9,598 bases of DNA from Oscillospiraceae bacterium (GCA_902782805.1 CACZON010000138.1:1-9598), one strand, 5' to 3'. Counted from the stretch's first letter, positions 1-6,085 are shown. Numbers and translations: made by a program. Notes: generated from the letters alone by a model not told the origin.

Positions 1-306
1 CAGCTGCGTTGTCAGATACAGGTTTCTTTCGAGGTTCGTGCCGTCGACAATATTGAGGATCGCGTCAGGACGCTCGCCGATCAGATAATTTCTCGCGACG
101 ACTTCTTCGAGGGTGTAGGGAGAAAGGGAATAGATGCCGGGGAGGTCGGTGATGATCACGCCGTCGTGCTTTTTGAGCTTGCCTTCCTTTTTCTCCACCG
201 TAACGCCCGGCCAGTTTCCGACGAACTGGTTGGAACCGGTCAGCGCGTTGAACAGCGTCGTTTTTCCGCTGTTCGGATTGCCCGCCAGGGCGATTCTGAT
301 ATCCAT
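1..306 (-). CDS. feoB: Ferrous iron transport protein B, N-terminal G domain (partial, cut by window edge)
   Basis: FeoB is the membrane protein that brings Fe(II) into the cell; its N-terminal GTPase-like domain is followed by a membrane domain. Only the first 102 codons are inside the window, and the rest lies beyond position 1. The visible part reads as the FeoB G domain: P-loop GNPNSGKT at residues 9-16, the NWPGVTVE segment (switch I/G2) at 31-38, DLPGIYSL (G3) at 54-61, and NIVDGTNLERNLYLT at 85-99. I chose the ATG at 304-306 because an AAAGGAAG ribosome binding site lies 8 bases upstream and the G domain starts directly after it. It follows two feoA genes on the same strand and is the last visible gene of the operon. 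A copy of the operon's palindromic operator lies in the 80-base gap before it. Family assignment is firm. Confidence 0.97.
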   Translation of the reverse strand, partial: MDIRIALAGNPNSGKTTLFNALTGSNQFVGNWPGVTVEKKEGKLKKHDGVIITDLPGIYSLSPYTLEEVVARNYLIGERPDAILNIVDGTNLERNLYLTTQL

Positions 307-345
307 GATACATGCTTCCTTTCTGCTCGTTTCGGAGCTTTGAAC

Positions 346-363
346 GATTAGCTTTTGCTAACC
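346..363. promoter_or_regulatory. Operator-like palindrome between feoA and feoB (copy 4)
   Basis: The sequence gattagcttttgctaacc has half-sites TTAGC and GCTAA around a 4-base centre. It is the same 18-bp element found three times in the feo promoter and leader. It lies inside the operon, between the feoA stop and the feoB ribosome binding site. I see no convincing -35/-10 pair beside it, so it may be a roadblock site, a weak internal control point or a relic. The likely binder is a DtxR/IdeR/MntR-type metal repressor. That is an inference from resemblance to GGTTAG/CTAACC half-sites; no regulator gene is present here. Confidence 0.6.
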
Positions 364-386
364 TCCGCCTGAAAAAATAAGCAGGT

Positions 387-611
387 TTACGATTCTACTT
401 CGATCATTTCCGCGTCTGCTTTACGGATCGACAGTTCATAGTTGCGCACGGTGATCTCGATCGGATCTCCGAGCGGCGCTACTTTACGCACGTAGACCGG
501 GGTTCGTTTCGTGATCCCCATATCCATGATGCGTCTTTTTACCGCGCCTTCGCCGTGGAGCTTCACAACGGTAACGGTCTCGCCGATTTTGGCGTCTCTG
601 AGCGTTTTCAC
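387..611 (-). CDS. feoA: FeoA family protein (second feoA of the operon)
   Basis: This is a 74-residue FeoA protein, a small cytoplasmic SH3-like beta-barrel that works with FeoB in Fe(II) uptake, probably by contacting its cytoplasmic face. The sequence shows the usual FeoA layout: an opening TLRDAKIGETVTVVKL strand region, GAVKRRIMDMGITKRTPVYV (the conserved RR-x-MDMG-x-T turn) at about residues 23-42, then the closing APLGDPIEITVRNYELSIRK strands. Length is normal for the family. The start codon is GTG (609-611), supported by a strong GGAGG 9 bases upstream. It lies 27 bases downstream of the first feoA and 80 bases upstream of feoB, so the three genes look co-transcribed. Two different feoA genes before one feoB is a known arrangement in Clostridia. 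Confidence 0.93.
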   Translation of the reverse strand: MKTLRDAKIGETVTVVKLHGEGAVKRRIMDMGITKRTPVYVRKVAPLGDPIEITVRNYELSIRKADAEMIEVES

Positions 612-638
612 TGTATCTCTCCTCCTCTGTCCTTAAGA

Positions 639-851
639 TCAGACCATAATTTTTCTTGCCAGTTCATCACTGACCGCGATCCGGCATTCCTTGACCTTGA
701 CGATGATATTCTCGCCGAGGGTGTTTACGATCACAACCTCTCCTCCGATGTTGAAGCCGAGGTTTTCAAGGTGCTGCCGAACGTCCGGAGTTCCGCCGAT
801 CCTTTTGATAATCACGGGTTCTCCGGGTTGGGCAAAACAGAGCGGCAACAT
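639..851 (-). CDS. feoA: FeoA family protein (first feoA of the operon)
   Basis: This is a 70-residue FeoA-domain protein and the promoter-proximal gene of the iron-uptake operon. It matches the family pattern: a short N-terminal segment ending PGEPVIIKRI, the central GGTPDVRQHLENLGFNIGGEVVIV turn region, and C-terminal strands with NIIVKVKECRIAVSDELARKIMV. It differs clearly from the second FeoA: LENLGF replaces MDMGIT, and the charge pattern is different. The two are therefore paralogues that may play separate roles, for example one binding FeoB and the other regulatory. That split is inference. The ATG at 849-851 has a purine-rich GGGGGAGGG ribosome binding site about 6 bases upstream. The stop is 27 bases before the next feoA. 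Expression probably depends on iron through the palindromes upstream. Confidence 0.92.
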   Translation of the reverse strand: MLPLCFAQPGEPVIIKRIGGTPDVRQHLENLGFNIGGEVVIVNTLGENIIVKVKECRIAVSDELARKIMV

Positions 852-873
852 GTTCTCCCTCCCCCAAAGCGCA

Positions 874-891
874 AATTAGCAAAGGCTAACC
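874..891. promoter_or_regulatory. Operator-like palindrome in feo leader (copy 3)
   Basis: The sequence aattagcaaaggctaacc carries the TTAGC-N4-GCTAA core shared with the three other sites. It lies just upstream of the ribosome binding site of the first feoA, about 70-85 bases into the predicted transcript, so it would act as a downstream operator or as part of the leader. Confidence 0.6.
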
Positions 892-900
892 GCATGCTGT

Positions 901-928
901 AAAAATTCGGTTCGTGCGCGCCGGACCG
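901..928 (-). terminator. Weak possible attenuator hairpin in feo leader
   Basis: Read on the minus strand, CGGTCCG and CGAACCG can pair (six of seven positions) around a 7-base loop, and a run of five T follows. It falls between operator copies 2 and 3 in the untranslated leader. The mismatch and the short T run make this a weak candidate for conditional termination. Confidence 0.25.
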
Positions 929-941
929 TTCTCTCATAAAG

Positions 942-959
942 GGTTAGCGCCCTCTAACC
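942..959. promoter_or_regulatory. Operator-like palindrome at feo transcription start (copy 2)
   Basis: The sequence ggttagcgccctctaacc has perfect outer half-sites GGTTAG and CTAACC. It begins at the position predicted for +1 of the feo transcript, 7 bases after the -10 box, where a bound repressor would block initiation or promoter clearance. The half-sites resemble those known for DtxR/IdeR iron regulators. Confidence 0.7.
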
Positions 960-965
960 GTTTCT

Positions 966-994
966 ATTATAGTTAGCCCGAGCTAACTTGTCAA
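966..994 (-). promoter_or_regulatory. Promoter of the feoA-feoA-feoB operon
   Basis: On the minus strand a perfect TTGACA (989-994) and a perfect TATAAT (966-971) are separated by exactly 17 bases. This is full sigma-70/SigA consensus and is correctly placed 115 bases upstream of the first feoA. The spacer is almost wholly occupied by operator copy 1. A promoter this strong beside several operators is what is expected of a repressor-controlled gene. Confidence 0.9.
971..988. promoter_or_regulatory. Operator-like palindrome in the feo promoter spacer (copy 1)
   Basis: The sequence agttagcccgagctaact is a perfect 7+7 inverted repeat with a 4-base centre. It occupies the -35/-10 spacer and overlaps the first base of the -10 box, so binding would exclude RNA polymerase. 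It is the most symmetrical of the four copies. Confidence 0.75.
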
Positions 995-1040
995 GAGAAA
1001 TTTTCTCTTTTTTTTACGGATTTTCCGTCTGCGGGAAGGA

Positions 1041-1069
1041 TTGCGCGCGGCGGAAACTTCTGATATAAT
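1041..1069 (+). promoter_or_regulatory. Promoter of ppa
   Basis: TTGCGC (1041-1046) lies 17 bases before a perfect TATAAT (1064-1069), which is preceded by TGA and so forms an extended -10 element. The predicted start near 1076 gives a leader of only about 26 bases. This promoter diverges from the feo promoter 46 bases away, and no feo-type palindrome lies within it, so ppa is probably not iron-controlled. Confidence 0.8.
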
Positions 1070-1101
1070 ACGGTTACAAAAGCAACGGAAGGAGCCGCGG
1101 T

Positions 1102-1596
1102 ATGGAAAAATACGTTGTTGACGCTTTGATCGAAATCCCTCTGGGGTCCCAGAACAAATACGAGCTCGACCATTCGTCCGGCCGGATCCGCCTCGACCGC
1201 GTTCTCTACAGCGCGATGATCTACCCGGCGGAATACGGCATCCTCGAAAACACCCTCGCGCCCGACGGCGATCCGCTCGATATCCTCGTCGTCTGCAAGG
1301 CGCCGACGTTCCCGGGCTGCACGGTGCCCGCGCGCGTGCTCGGCGTGCTGAAAATGTCCGACAACGGCAAAGAGGACTACAAACTGATCTCGGTGGTGGA
1401 CTGCGACCCGCGCTACGACGGCGTATGCGACCTTTACGATCTTCCGGAATTTCAATTAAAGGAAATCCAGAATTTCTTTTCGAACTACAAGGTGCTCCAG
1501 AACGTGAACGTAGAGGTCGGCGATTACTTCCCGCGGGAAGAAGCGCTCAAGATCATCGAACAATGCAGAGCGCGCTTTTTGGAATTGCATCCGTAA
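1102..1596 (+). CDS. ppa: Inorganic pyrophosphatase, family I (soluble)
   Basis: This cytoplasmic enzyme hydrolyses pyrophosphate to phosphate, pulling forward biosynthetic reactions such as nucleic acid synthesis and amino acid activation. The 164-residue length is near the bacterial family I norm. Compared from memory with the E. coli enzyme, the catalytic set appears complete: E11, K19, E21, R33 and Y41; the signature DGDPLD at 55-60 with metal-binding D55, D57 and D60; D87, D92 and K94 in the SDNGKEDYK stretch; and Y129-K130 near the end. The ATG has AAGGAG 8 bases upstream. It is a single-gene unit with its own promoter and a terminator 19 bases after the stop. Many Clostridia instead use family II or membrane pyrophosphatases, so a family I enzyme is mildly notable. 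Confidence 0.97.
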   Translation: MEKYVVDALIEIPLGSQNKYELDHSSGRIRLDRVLYSAMIYPAEYGILENTLAPDGDPLDILVVCKAPTFPGCTVPARVLGVLKMSDNGKEDYKLISVVDCDPRYDGVCDLYDLPEFQLKEIQNFFSNYKVLQNVNVEVGDYFPREEALKIIEQCRARFLELHP

Positions 1597-1614
1597 GCCC
1601 GCTTCCCCGCCAAA

Positions 1615-1646
1615 AAAAGCTGCACGGCAAAACCCGTGCAGCTTTT
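1615..1646. terminator. Bidirectional terminator between ppa and araD
   Basis: A perfect 13-bp stem (AAAAGCTGCACGG with its complement) encloses a 6-base loop. The rightward strand ends in four T and the leftward strand in seven T. It sits between the convergent ppa and araD stops and should end both transcripts; it is stronger for araD. Confidence 0.92.
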
Positions 1647-1663
1647 CGTTTCCCTCGGGGGAA

Positions 1664-2362
1664 TCAGTCTTTTTTCTTCTGGCCGTAGTAGGCGTTGGGG
1701 CCGTGCTTGCGCATAAAATGCTTATCCATGATGCACTGCGGCGCGGGCGCTACCTTCGGATTGATCGCCTCGGTGAACATTGCCATTTTCGCCACCTCTT
1801 CGAGCACGACGGCGTGATAGACGGCCTGAGCGGCGTCCTTGCCCCAGGTGAACGGGCCGTGGTTGCGGCAGATAACGCCCGGAACGTACATCGGATTGAG
1901 CCCGGCAAACGCTTCGATAATAACCGTTCCGGTATTCTTTTCGTAGTCCTCTTCGATCTCTTCGGGCGTCAGGTTGCGCGCGCAGGGGATCGGGCCGTAG
2001 AAATAATCCGCGTGGGTCGTTCCGTAGGCCGGGATATCGCGTCCGGCCTGCGCCCAGGCAACGGCGTGGGGGCTGTGGGTATGGACGATGCCACCGATCT
2101 GCGGGAACGCTTTATAAAGCTCGAGGTGCGTTTTCGTATCGCTCGAGGGATTGAGATCGCCTTCGACCCGATTGCCGTTGAGGTCCATCACCACGAGATC
2201 CTCGGGTTTCAGCTCGTCGTATTCGACCCCGGAGGGTTTGATGACGAACAGTCCCTTTTCGCGGTCGATCCCGGAAACGTTGCCCCAGGTATAAGTCACG
2301 AGATTTCTTCTCGGCAGCTCCATATTGGCTTCGTAAACCTTCTGTTTGAGTTCTTCCAGCAT
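1664..2362 (-). CDS. araD: L-ribulose-5-phosphate 4-epimerase
   Basis: AraD converts L-ribulose 5-phosphate to D-xylulose 5-phosphate, the last step that carries arabinose into the pentose phosphate pathway. It is a zinc-dependent class II aldolase-fold protein of the cytoplasm. The 232 residues align along the whole length with E. coli AraD as I recall it: LVTYTWGNVSGIDRE at 21-35, KPSGV at 42-46, PSSDT at 72-76, GIVHTHS at 91-97, GTTHADYFYG at 114-123, and the C-terminal KHFMRKHGPNAYYGQ. The zinc ligands H94, H96 and H168 and the catalytic residues D119 and Y226 are present. The ATG has GGAGG 9 bases upstream. It diverges from the arabinofuranosidase gene, which supports an arabinose role over other sugar-phosphate epimerases or aldolases (UlaF, SgbE, FucA). 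The araA and araB partners are not in this window. Confidence 0.95.
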   Translation of the reverse strand: MLEELKQKVYEANMELPRRNLVTYTWGNVSGIDREKGLFVIKPSGVEYDELKPEDLVVMDLNGNRVEGDLNPSSDTKTHLELYKAFPQIGGIVHTHSPHAVAWAQAGRDIPAYGTTHADYFYGPIPCARNLTPEEIEEDYEKNTGTVIIEAFAGLNPMYVPGVICRNHGPFTWGKDAAQAVYHAVVLEEVAKMAMFTEAINPKVAPAPQCIMDKHFMRKHGPNAYYGQKKKD

Positions 2363-2392
2363 TGTTCTCTTCCTCCTTCTTTCGTTATCTTC

Positions 2393-2421
2393 ATCTTACA
2401 ATAGTTTCCGCCGCTTTGCAA
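2393..2421 (-). promoter_or_regulatory. Promoter of araD
   Basis: On the minus strand TTGCAA (2416-2421) and TAAGAT (2393-2398) are 17 bases apart. The predicted start lies about 24 bases before the araD ATG. The -35 box sits inside an inverted repeat (2411-2425). Confidence 0.7.
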
Positions 2422-2425
2422 GCGG
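2411..2425. repeat. Inverted repeat over the araD -35 box
   Basis: CCGCTT and AAGCGG flank a 3-base centre. On the plus strand a pyrimidine stretch with runs of five T follows, so the element could also act as a small rightward terminator. On the minus strand it covers the -35 box and could bind a regulator. Either role is inference. Confidence 0.45.
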
Positions 2426-2437
2426 TCTTTTTCTTTT

Positions 2438-2459
2438 TGCCGCCCGGATCGGGGCGGCA
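2438..2459. repeat. GC-rich inverted repeat in the araD-abfA control region
   Basis: TGCCGCCC and GGGCGGCA form a perfect 8+8 inverted repeat with a 6-base centre. It lies upstream of both divergent promoters and has no T run on its 3' side on either strand, so it does not look like a terminator. It may be a binding site shared by araD and the arabinofuranosidase gene. No regulator is identified. Confidence 0.5.
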
Positions 2460-2520
2460 TGATAAAAACATCCGATAAGTTTTGTTGATAATGTCAATGT
2501 TATTAGAAAGAAAAAAGCTT

Positions 2521-2526
2521 TATAAT
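2521..2526 (+). promoter_or_regulatory. -10 box of the arabinofuranosidase promoter
   Basis: A perfect TATAAT lies 38 bases before the ATG. The bases 17 upstream (TGTTAT, 2498-2503) do not match a -35 box, nor do spacers of 16 or 18. Only the -10 element is supported, so the promoter may rely on an activator. The upstream sequence is AT-rich, and TGATAA/TTATTA form an imperfect inverted repeat at 2487-2506. Confidence 0.55.
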
Positions 2527-2563
2527 AAAAGGCAGAAACTATTATCCCTGAAAGGAGCTTTTC

Positions 2564-4060
2564 ATGAAACGTTTCGTTGTGAACCCGATCCACAAAAAGA
2601 GCAAAATCCATAAGGAAATCTACGGCCATTTTTCCGAGCACCTCGGAAGATGCATTTATGAAGGCGTCTACGTCGGCGAGAATTCTTCGATCCCGAACGT
2701 AAACGGCATGCGCTGCGACGTTGTAAACGCGCTCAAAGCGATGAAAATCCCGGTACTGCGCTGGCCGGGCGGCTGCTTTGCCGACGAATATCACTGGAAA
2801 GACGGCATCGGCCCGAAGGAATCCCGCAAAAAGATGATCAATACCCACTGGGGCGGCGTTGTGGAAGACAACAGCTTCGGCACGCACGAATTCATGGAGC
2901 TCTGCGATCAGCTCGGCTGCGAGCCCTACGTCAATATGAACGTCGGCAGCGGCACCGTTCAGGAAATGAGCGAATGGGTGGAATACCTCACCTTCAACGG
3001 TGTTTCCCCGATGGCGGATCTGCGCGCGAAGAACGGCCATCCCGATCCCTGGAACGTCAAGTTCATCGGCGTCGGCAACGAAAACTGGGGCTGCGGCGGC
3101 AACATGACGCTGGAATTCTACGCCCATCAGTACCGCAACTACGCGACCTACTGCCGCAGCTACGACCGCAAAAATCCGCTCTTCAAGATCGCCTGCGGCG
3201 CGAATGCGGACGATTACTCCTGGACCGAAGGCGTGATGAAGACGCTCGACGGCACCAACAACGGCTACGCGCCGCTCTATAACGGCCTTTCGCTCCATTA
3301 CTATACCGTTCCGCGCGTCTGGCGCGATAAAGGCCCCGCGACCGGCTTCCCGATCGAGGAATACTATTCGACCCTCAACCATACCCTCCACATGGAAGAG
3401 CTTGTCTCGCGCCACAGCGATATCATGAATCAGTACGACCCCGAAAAGAAGGTCGGCATGATTGTAGACGAATGGGGCACCTGGTACAACGTGGAGCCCG
3501 GCACGAACCCCGGCTTCCTCTATCAGCAGAACTCCATGCGCGACGCGATGGTCGCTTCGGTCAACCTCGATATCTTCAATAAGCATTCCGACCGCGTCCG
3601 GATGGCCAACATCGCCCAGCTCGCCAACGTCCTGCAGTCCGTCGTCCTCACCGAAGGCGAAAAGATGCTCCTGACGCCGACCTACTACGTCTTCAAGATG
3701 TTCGCGATGCATCAGGAAAGCACCCTGATCGACAGCTTCATCGAGACCGATGAGATCGGTACCGATGAATGCAAGGTCCCGCAGCTCTATGAATCCGCTT
3801 CGATCTCCGACGACGGCACGATCAACCTGAGCGTAACGAACCTCTCCGCCACCGACGAAGCCGAGGTCGAAACGATCCTCGTGGAGACGAAGGTGAATCA
3901 GGTTGAGGCTGAGATCCTCACCGGCCCCTGGAACGCGTTCAATACCTTCGAAAATCCCGAAACCGTTAAATCTGCTCCCTTTACGGATTACACGATCACC
4001 GAAAAGGGCCTGACCTTCAAGCTCCCGCCCTGCTCGGTCGTCGCCCTCCGGCTTTCATAA
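2564..4060 (+). CDS. abfA: Alpha-L-arabinofuranosidase, glycoside hydrolase family 51
   Basis: The enzyme removes terminal alpha-L-arabinofuranosyl residues from arabinan or arabinoxylan fragments with retention of configuration. Its 498 residues match the usual length of intracellular GH51 enzymes: a (beta/alpha)8 barrel followed by a C-terminal beta domain from about residue 390. Visible landmarks are GHFSEHLGRCIYEG (21-34), LRWPGGCF (65-72), GVGNENWGCGG with acid/base E173, LSLHYYT (242-248), and VDEWGTWY with nucleophile E303. There is no signal peptide, so it acts in the cytoplasm on imported oligosaccharides. The ATG has AAAGGAG 6 bases upstream. It is transcribed away from araD, and the two probably respond to the same arabinose signal. 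It is followed by a structured region and two terminators, so it is likely a single-gene transcript. Confidence 0.95.
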   Translation: MKRFVVNPIHKKSKIHKEIYGHFSEHLGRCIYEGVYVGENSSIPNVNGMRCDVVNALKAMKIPVLRWPGGCFADEYHWKDGIGPKESRKKMINTHWGGVVEDNSFGTHEFMELCDQLGCEPYVNMNVGSGTVQEMSEWVEYLTFNGVSPMADLRAKNGHPDPWNVKFIGVGNENWGCGGNMTLEFYAHQYRNYATYCRSYDRKNPLFKIACGANADDYSWTEGVMKTLDGTNNGYAPLYNGLSLHYYTVPRVWRDKGPATGFPIEEYYSTLNHTLHMEELVSRHSDIMNQYDPEKKVGMIVDEWGTWYNVEPGTNPGFLYQQNSMRDAMVASVNLDIFNKHSDRVRMANIAQLANVLQSVVLTEGEKMLLTPTYYVFKMFAMHQESTLIDSFIETDEIGTDECKVPQLYESASISDDGTINLSVTNLSATDEAEVETILVETKVNQVEAEILTGPWNAFNTFENPETVKSAPFTDYTITEKGLTFKLPPCSVVALRLS

Positions 4061-4154
4061 CGCAGGGTTCTCCTCAGATAGGAGCAGGTGCGCCGCACGG
4101 CAATAATTGCCCAGCTCCGCCGCCTGCGTTCTGCCCTCGAGCAGCCTTGCAGAA
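4061..4154 (+). other. Highly structured region after the arabinofuranosidase stop
   Basis: This non-coding stretch contains a nested set of perfect short helices. CGCAGG (4061-4066) pairs with CCTGCG (4123-4128), and GGAGC (4081-4085) with GCTCC (4114-4118). Inside are hairpins GTGC/GCAC (4088-4098) and GGCAA/TTGCC (4099-4111), followed by TTCTGC/GCAGAA (4129-4154). An alternative hairpin CTCCT/AGGAG (4070-4084) competes with the second helix. A terminator follows 10 bases later. It could be a structured 3' untranslated region, a small RNA made from it, or chance pairing in GC-rich DNA. I recognise no known RNA family. Confidence 0.35.
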
Positions 4155-4163
4155 TTTCTCTAA

Positions 4164-4197
4164 AAAACTCCCTCTGTCGTTTGGCGGAGGGAGTTTT
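4164..4197. terminator. Terminator 1 after abfA
   Basis: A perfect 11-bp stem (AAAACTCCCTC with GAGGGAGTTTT) encloses a 12-base loop. The rightward strand ends in four T and the leftward strand in six, so it may work in both directions. It is 104 bases after the abfA stop. Confidence 0.8.
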
Positions 4198-4218
4198 AGA
4201 TTATAGCAGCCGAAACGA

Positions 4219-4246
4219 AAAAAGCCCGGATTTTTCCGGGCTTTTT
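4219..4246. terminator. Terminator 2, bidirectional, between abfA and the exporter operon
   Basis: A perfect 12-bp stem (AAAAAGCCCGGA with its complement) encloses a TTTT loop. The T tract is five plus three on the plus strand and six on the minus strand. It lies 19 bases past the stop of the convergent exporter gene and is probably that operon's main terminator. Confidence 0.92.
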
Positions 4247-4264
4247 CTTTAGGCTGTAAACGGA

Positions 4265-6085
4265 TTATTCTTCTTCGGAGCCTGCGGTCTGCGCAAGGAA
4301 CGCTTTGCGCTGGCTCATATAGAGCTCGTAGTAGAGGCCTTTCTTTTGGAGCAGCTCTTCGTGGCTGCCGCTCTCCGCGATGCGGCCGCCGTCGATATAC
4401 ATGATGCGGTCGCAGTTCTGGATGGTGGAAAGCCGGTGAGCAACGATGAACGAGGTGCGGTTTTTTAAGAGCGCCGCAATACCCTCCTGGACGAGGCGCT
4501 CGGTATTGGTATCGATCGAGGAAGTCGCTTCGTCGAGGATCAGGATCCGCGGATCGGAGAGCAAGGTGCGCGCAAAGCTGATCAGCTGGCGCTGACCGGC
4601 GGAAAGGCCGGCGCCGCGCTCATTGGTCGGCGTATGGTATCCATTCTCCATCTGGGAGATGAAATCGTCGGCATGAACGGCCTTCGCCGCGGCGATGCAC
4701 TCCTCGTCGGTCGCGTCGAGGCGGCCGTAGCGGATGTTGTCGAGGATCGTTCCGGAGAAGATGAAGGTATCCTGAAGCATGACGCCCATCTGTTTGCGCA
4801 GCGAACGGATCGTTACGTCGGAGAGATCGTGTTCGTCGATCAGCACGCGGCCCTGGGTCACGTTGTAGAAGCGCGAGAGCAGATTGACGATCGTCGATTT
4901 TCCGGCACCCGTCGGGCCGACCAGGGCGACCGATTCACCGGCTTTTACGTCGAAGCTGACGTGTTTGAGGACCGGAACGCCTTTATCGTATTCGAAGACG
5001 ACGTCATCAAAGGAGACGGAGCCCTTGATTTCGGGCAGCTCGTAGGCGTCTTCCTTATCGTCAACGGTAACGGGCTCGTCGAGCACCTGGAAAATACGCT
5101 CGAGGTAGGCGGCGGTATCGAGCAGTTCGTTGTAGATATTGCCGAGCTGCTGGATCGGCCCCCAGAAGCGGTTCGAATAGGCGACCATCGCCGAGATCGC
5201 GCCGATCTGAACGACGCCGTTGATGATGAAATCTTCCCGGAAGACATAGATCGCCGTGAGATAGATCGCCATACGGACGAGTCGGGAGAGAATCGTTGAG
5301 ATCGGCCACATTCCGTGGGCGAGGTAGGCGGCGCGCAGCGAATATTTCTTCGTTTCCTGCAGCAGGCCGTCGAAAATTCCCTCGTTCATCTCTTCACGGA
5401 CGAACGCTTCCGTAACCTTTTCGCCGTTGATATTCTCGGCGAGGTAGGCGGTCGTATTCGACTGCTTGTTGGCGCGCAGCTGCCTGAAGCGGCGCTGGCG
5501 CGGCTTGGTGATGCGCACGTAGACGTAGAAGAACGGAAGACCTCCGAGAACGACGAGCGTCATCTTGACCGAGATCGAAAGCATGAAGCCGAGGATCAGC
5601 AGGAGGTTGATGATCTGAAGAACGGCGTTGACCATGCCGTTGGTCAGGAATTCGGAGACGCTGTTGACGTAGTTGATCACGCGGGTCAGGATTTTTCCGT
5701 GAGGCCGCGAATCGTAGTAATCGAAGCTCAGCTTCTGAAGATGCGAGAACACGTCGGTACGCATATCGGTGATGATCGACTGGCCGGTTCTCACGCTGAC
5801 GCGCGCACGCGCGCGGTTGATAAAGACGATCGCAACGTTGACGGCGAAATAGCTCACGCCGAGAACGATGATCCAGTTTTTGAGTTTGTAGGGGATCAGG
5901 TCGTCGATAACGTAGGCCTGAATCTTCGGCGTGACAAGCGCAAGGGCGCTGGCGAGCACGCTGAAGAAGAACATCAGAAAGATATTCTTGCGGTACTTTT
6001 TGATATAGACGAGAGCGCGTTTGAACTGTGACCAGTTAAAAGGGACTTCCAGCTCTTCGTCGATATTGAACTTATTTCGTGCCAT
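4265..6085 (-). CDS. ABC exporter, ATP-binding/permease subunit with the catalytically complete Walker B (heterodimer partner 2)
   Basis: This is a type IV (multidrug-exporter fold) ABC half-transporter of 606 residues: an N-terminal membrane domain of six helices (about 30-330) and a C-terminal ATPase domain (about 355-600). Motifs are Walker A GPTGAGKS (390-397), Q-loop Q438, signature LSAGQ (494-498), Walker B LILDE with catalytic E519, D-loop SSID and switch H550. The signature has Ala for the first Gly of LSGGQ, while Walker B and the His are intact. This is the pattern of the competent subunit in heterodimeric exporters such as TM287/288, BmrCD and LmrCD. The start codon overlaps the previous gene's stop by one base (TAATG), with GGAGGTGA 7-8 bases before it inside the upstream gene, so the two subunits are translationally coupled. 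Substrate cannot be told; drugs, lipids or peptides are all possible. Confidence 0.93.
   Translation of the reverse strand: MARNKFNIDEELEVPFNWSQFKRALVYIKKYRKNIFLMFFFSVLASALALVTPKIQAYVIDDLIPYKLKNWIIVLGVSYFAVNVAIVFINRARARVSVRTGQSIITDMRTDVFSHLQKLSFDYYDSRPHGKILTRVINYVNSVSEFLTNGMVNAVLQIINLLLILGFMLSISVKMTLVVLGGLPFFYVYVRITKPRQRRFRQLRANKQSNTTAYLAENINGEKVTEAFVREEMNEGIFDGLLQETKKYSLRAAYLAHGMWPISTILSRLVRMAIYLTAIYVFREDFIINGVVQIGAISAMVAYSNRFWGPIQQLGNIYNELLDTAAYLERIFQVLDEPVTVDDKEDAYELPEIKGSVSFDDVVFEYDKGVPVLKHVSFDVKAGESVALVGPTGAGKSTIVNLLSRFYNVTQGRVLIDEHDLSDVTIRSLRKQMGVMLQDTFIFSGTILDNIRYGRLDATDEECIAAAKAVHADDFISQMENGYHTPTNERGAGLSAGQRQLISFARTLLSDPRILILDEATSSIDTNTERLVQEGIAALLKNRTSFIVAHRLSTIQNCDRIMYIDGGRIAESGSHEELLQKKGLYYELYMSQRKAFLAQTAGSEEE

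Noticed and set aside
1703..2404. 233-codon plus-strand frame over araD
   Set aside because: It is antisense to araD over its whole length, and its Arg/Asp/Val-rich composition is typical of a shadow frame.
2565..2577. TGAAACGTTTCG at the start of abfA as a catabolite (cre) or LacI-type operator
   Set aside because: The spacing around the central CG is one base off the cre consensus, and the bases simply encode the first residues (MKRF).
2396..3712. 438-codon open frame antisense to the arabinofuranosidase gene
   Set aside because: It mirrors the GH51 gene, shows no recognisable domain, and is explained by G/C-rich third positions in the sense gene.
4634..6031. Long plus-strand frames (221 and 238 codons) over the exporter gene
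   Set aside because: They are shadows of conserved ABC coding sequence with no family resemblance and no ribosome binding site.
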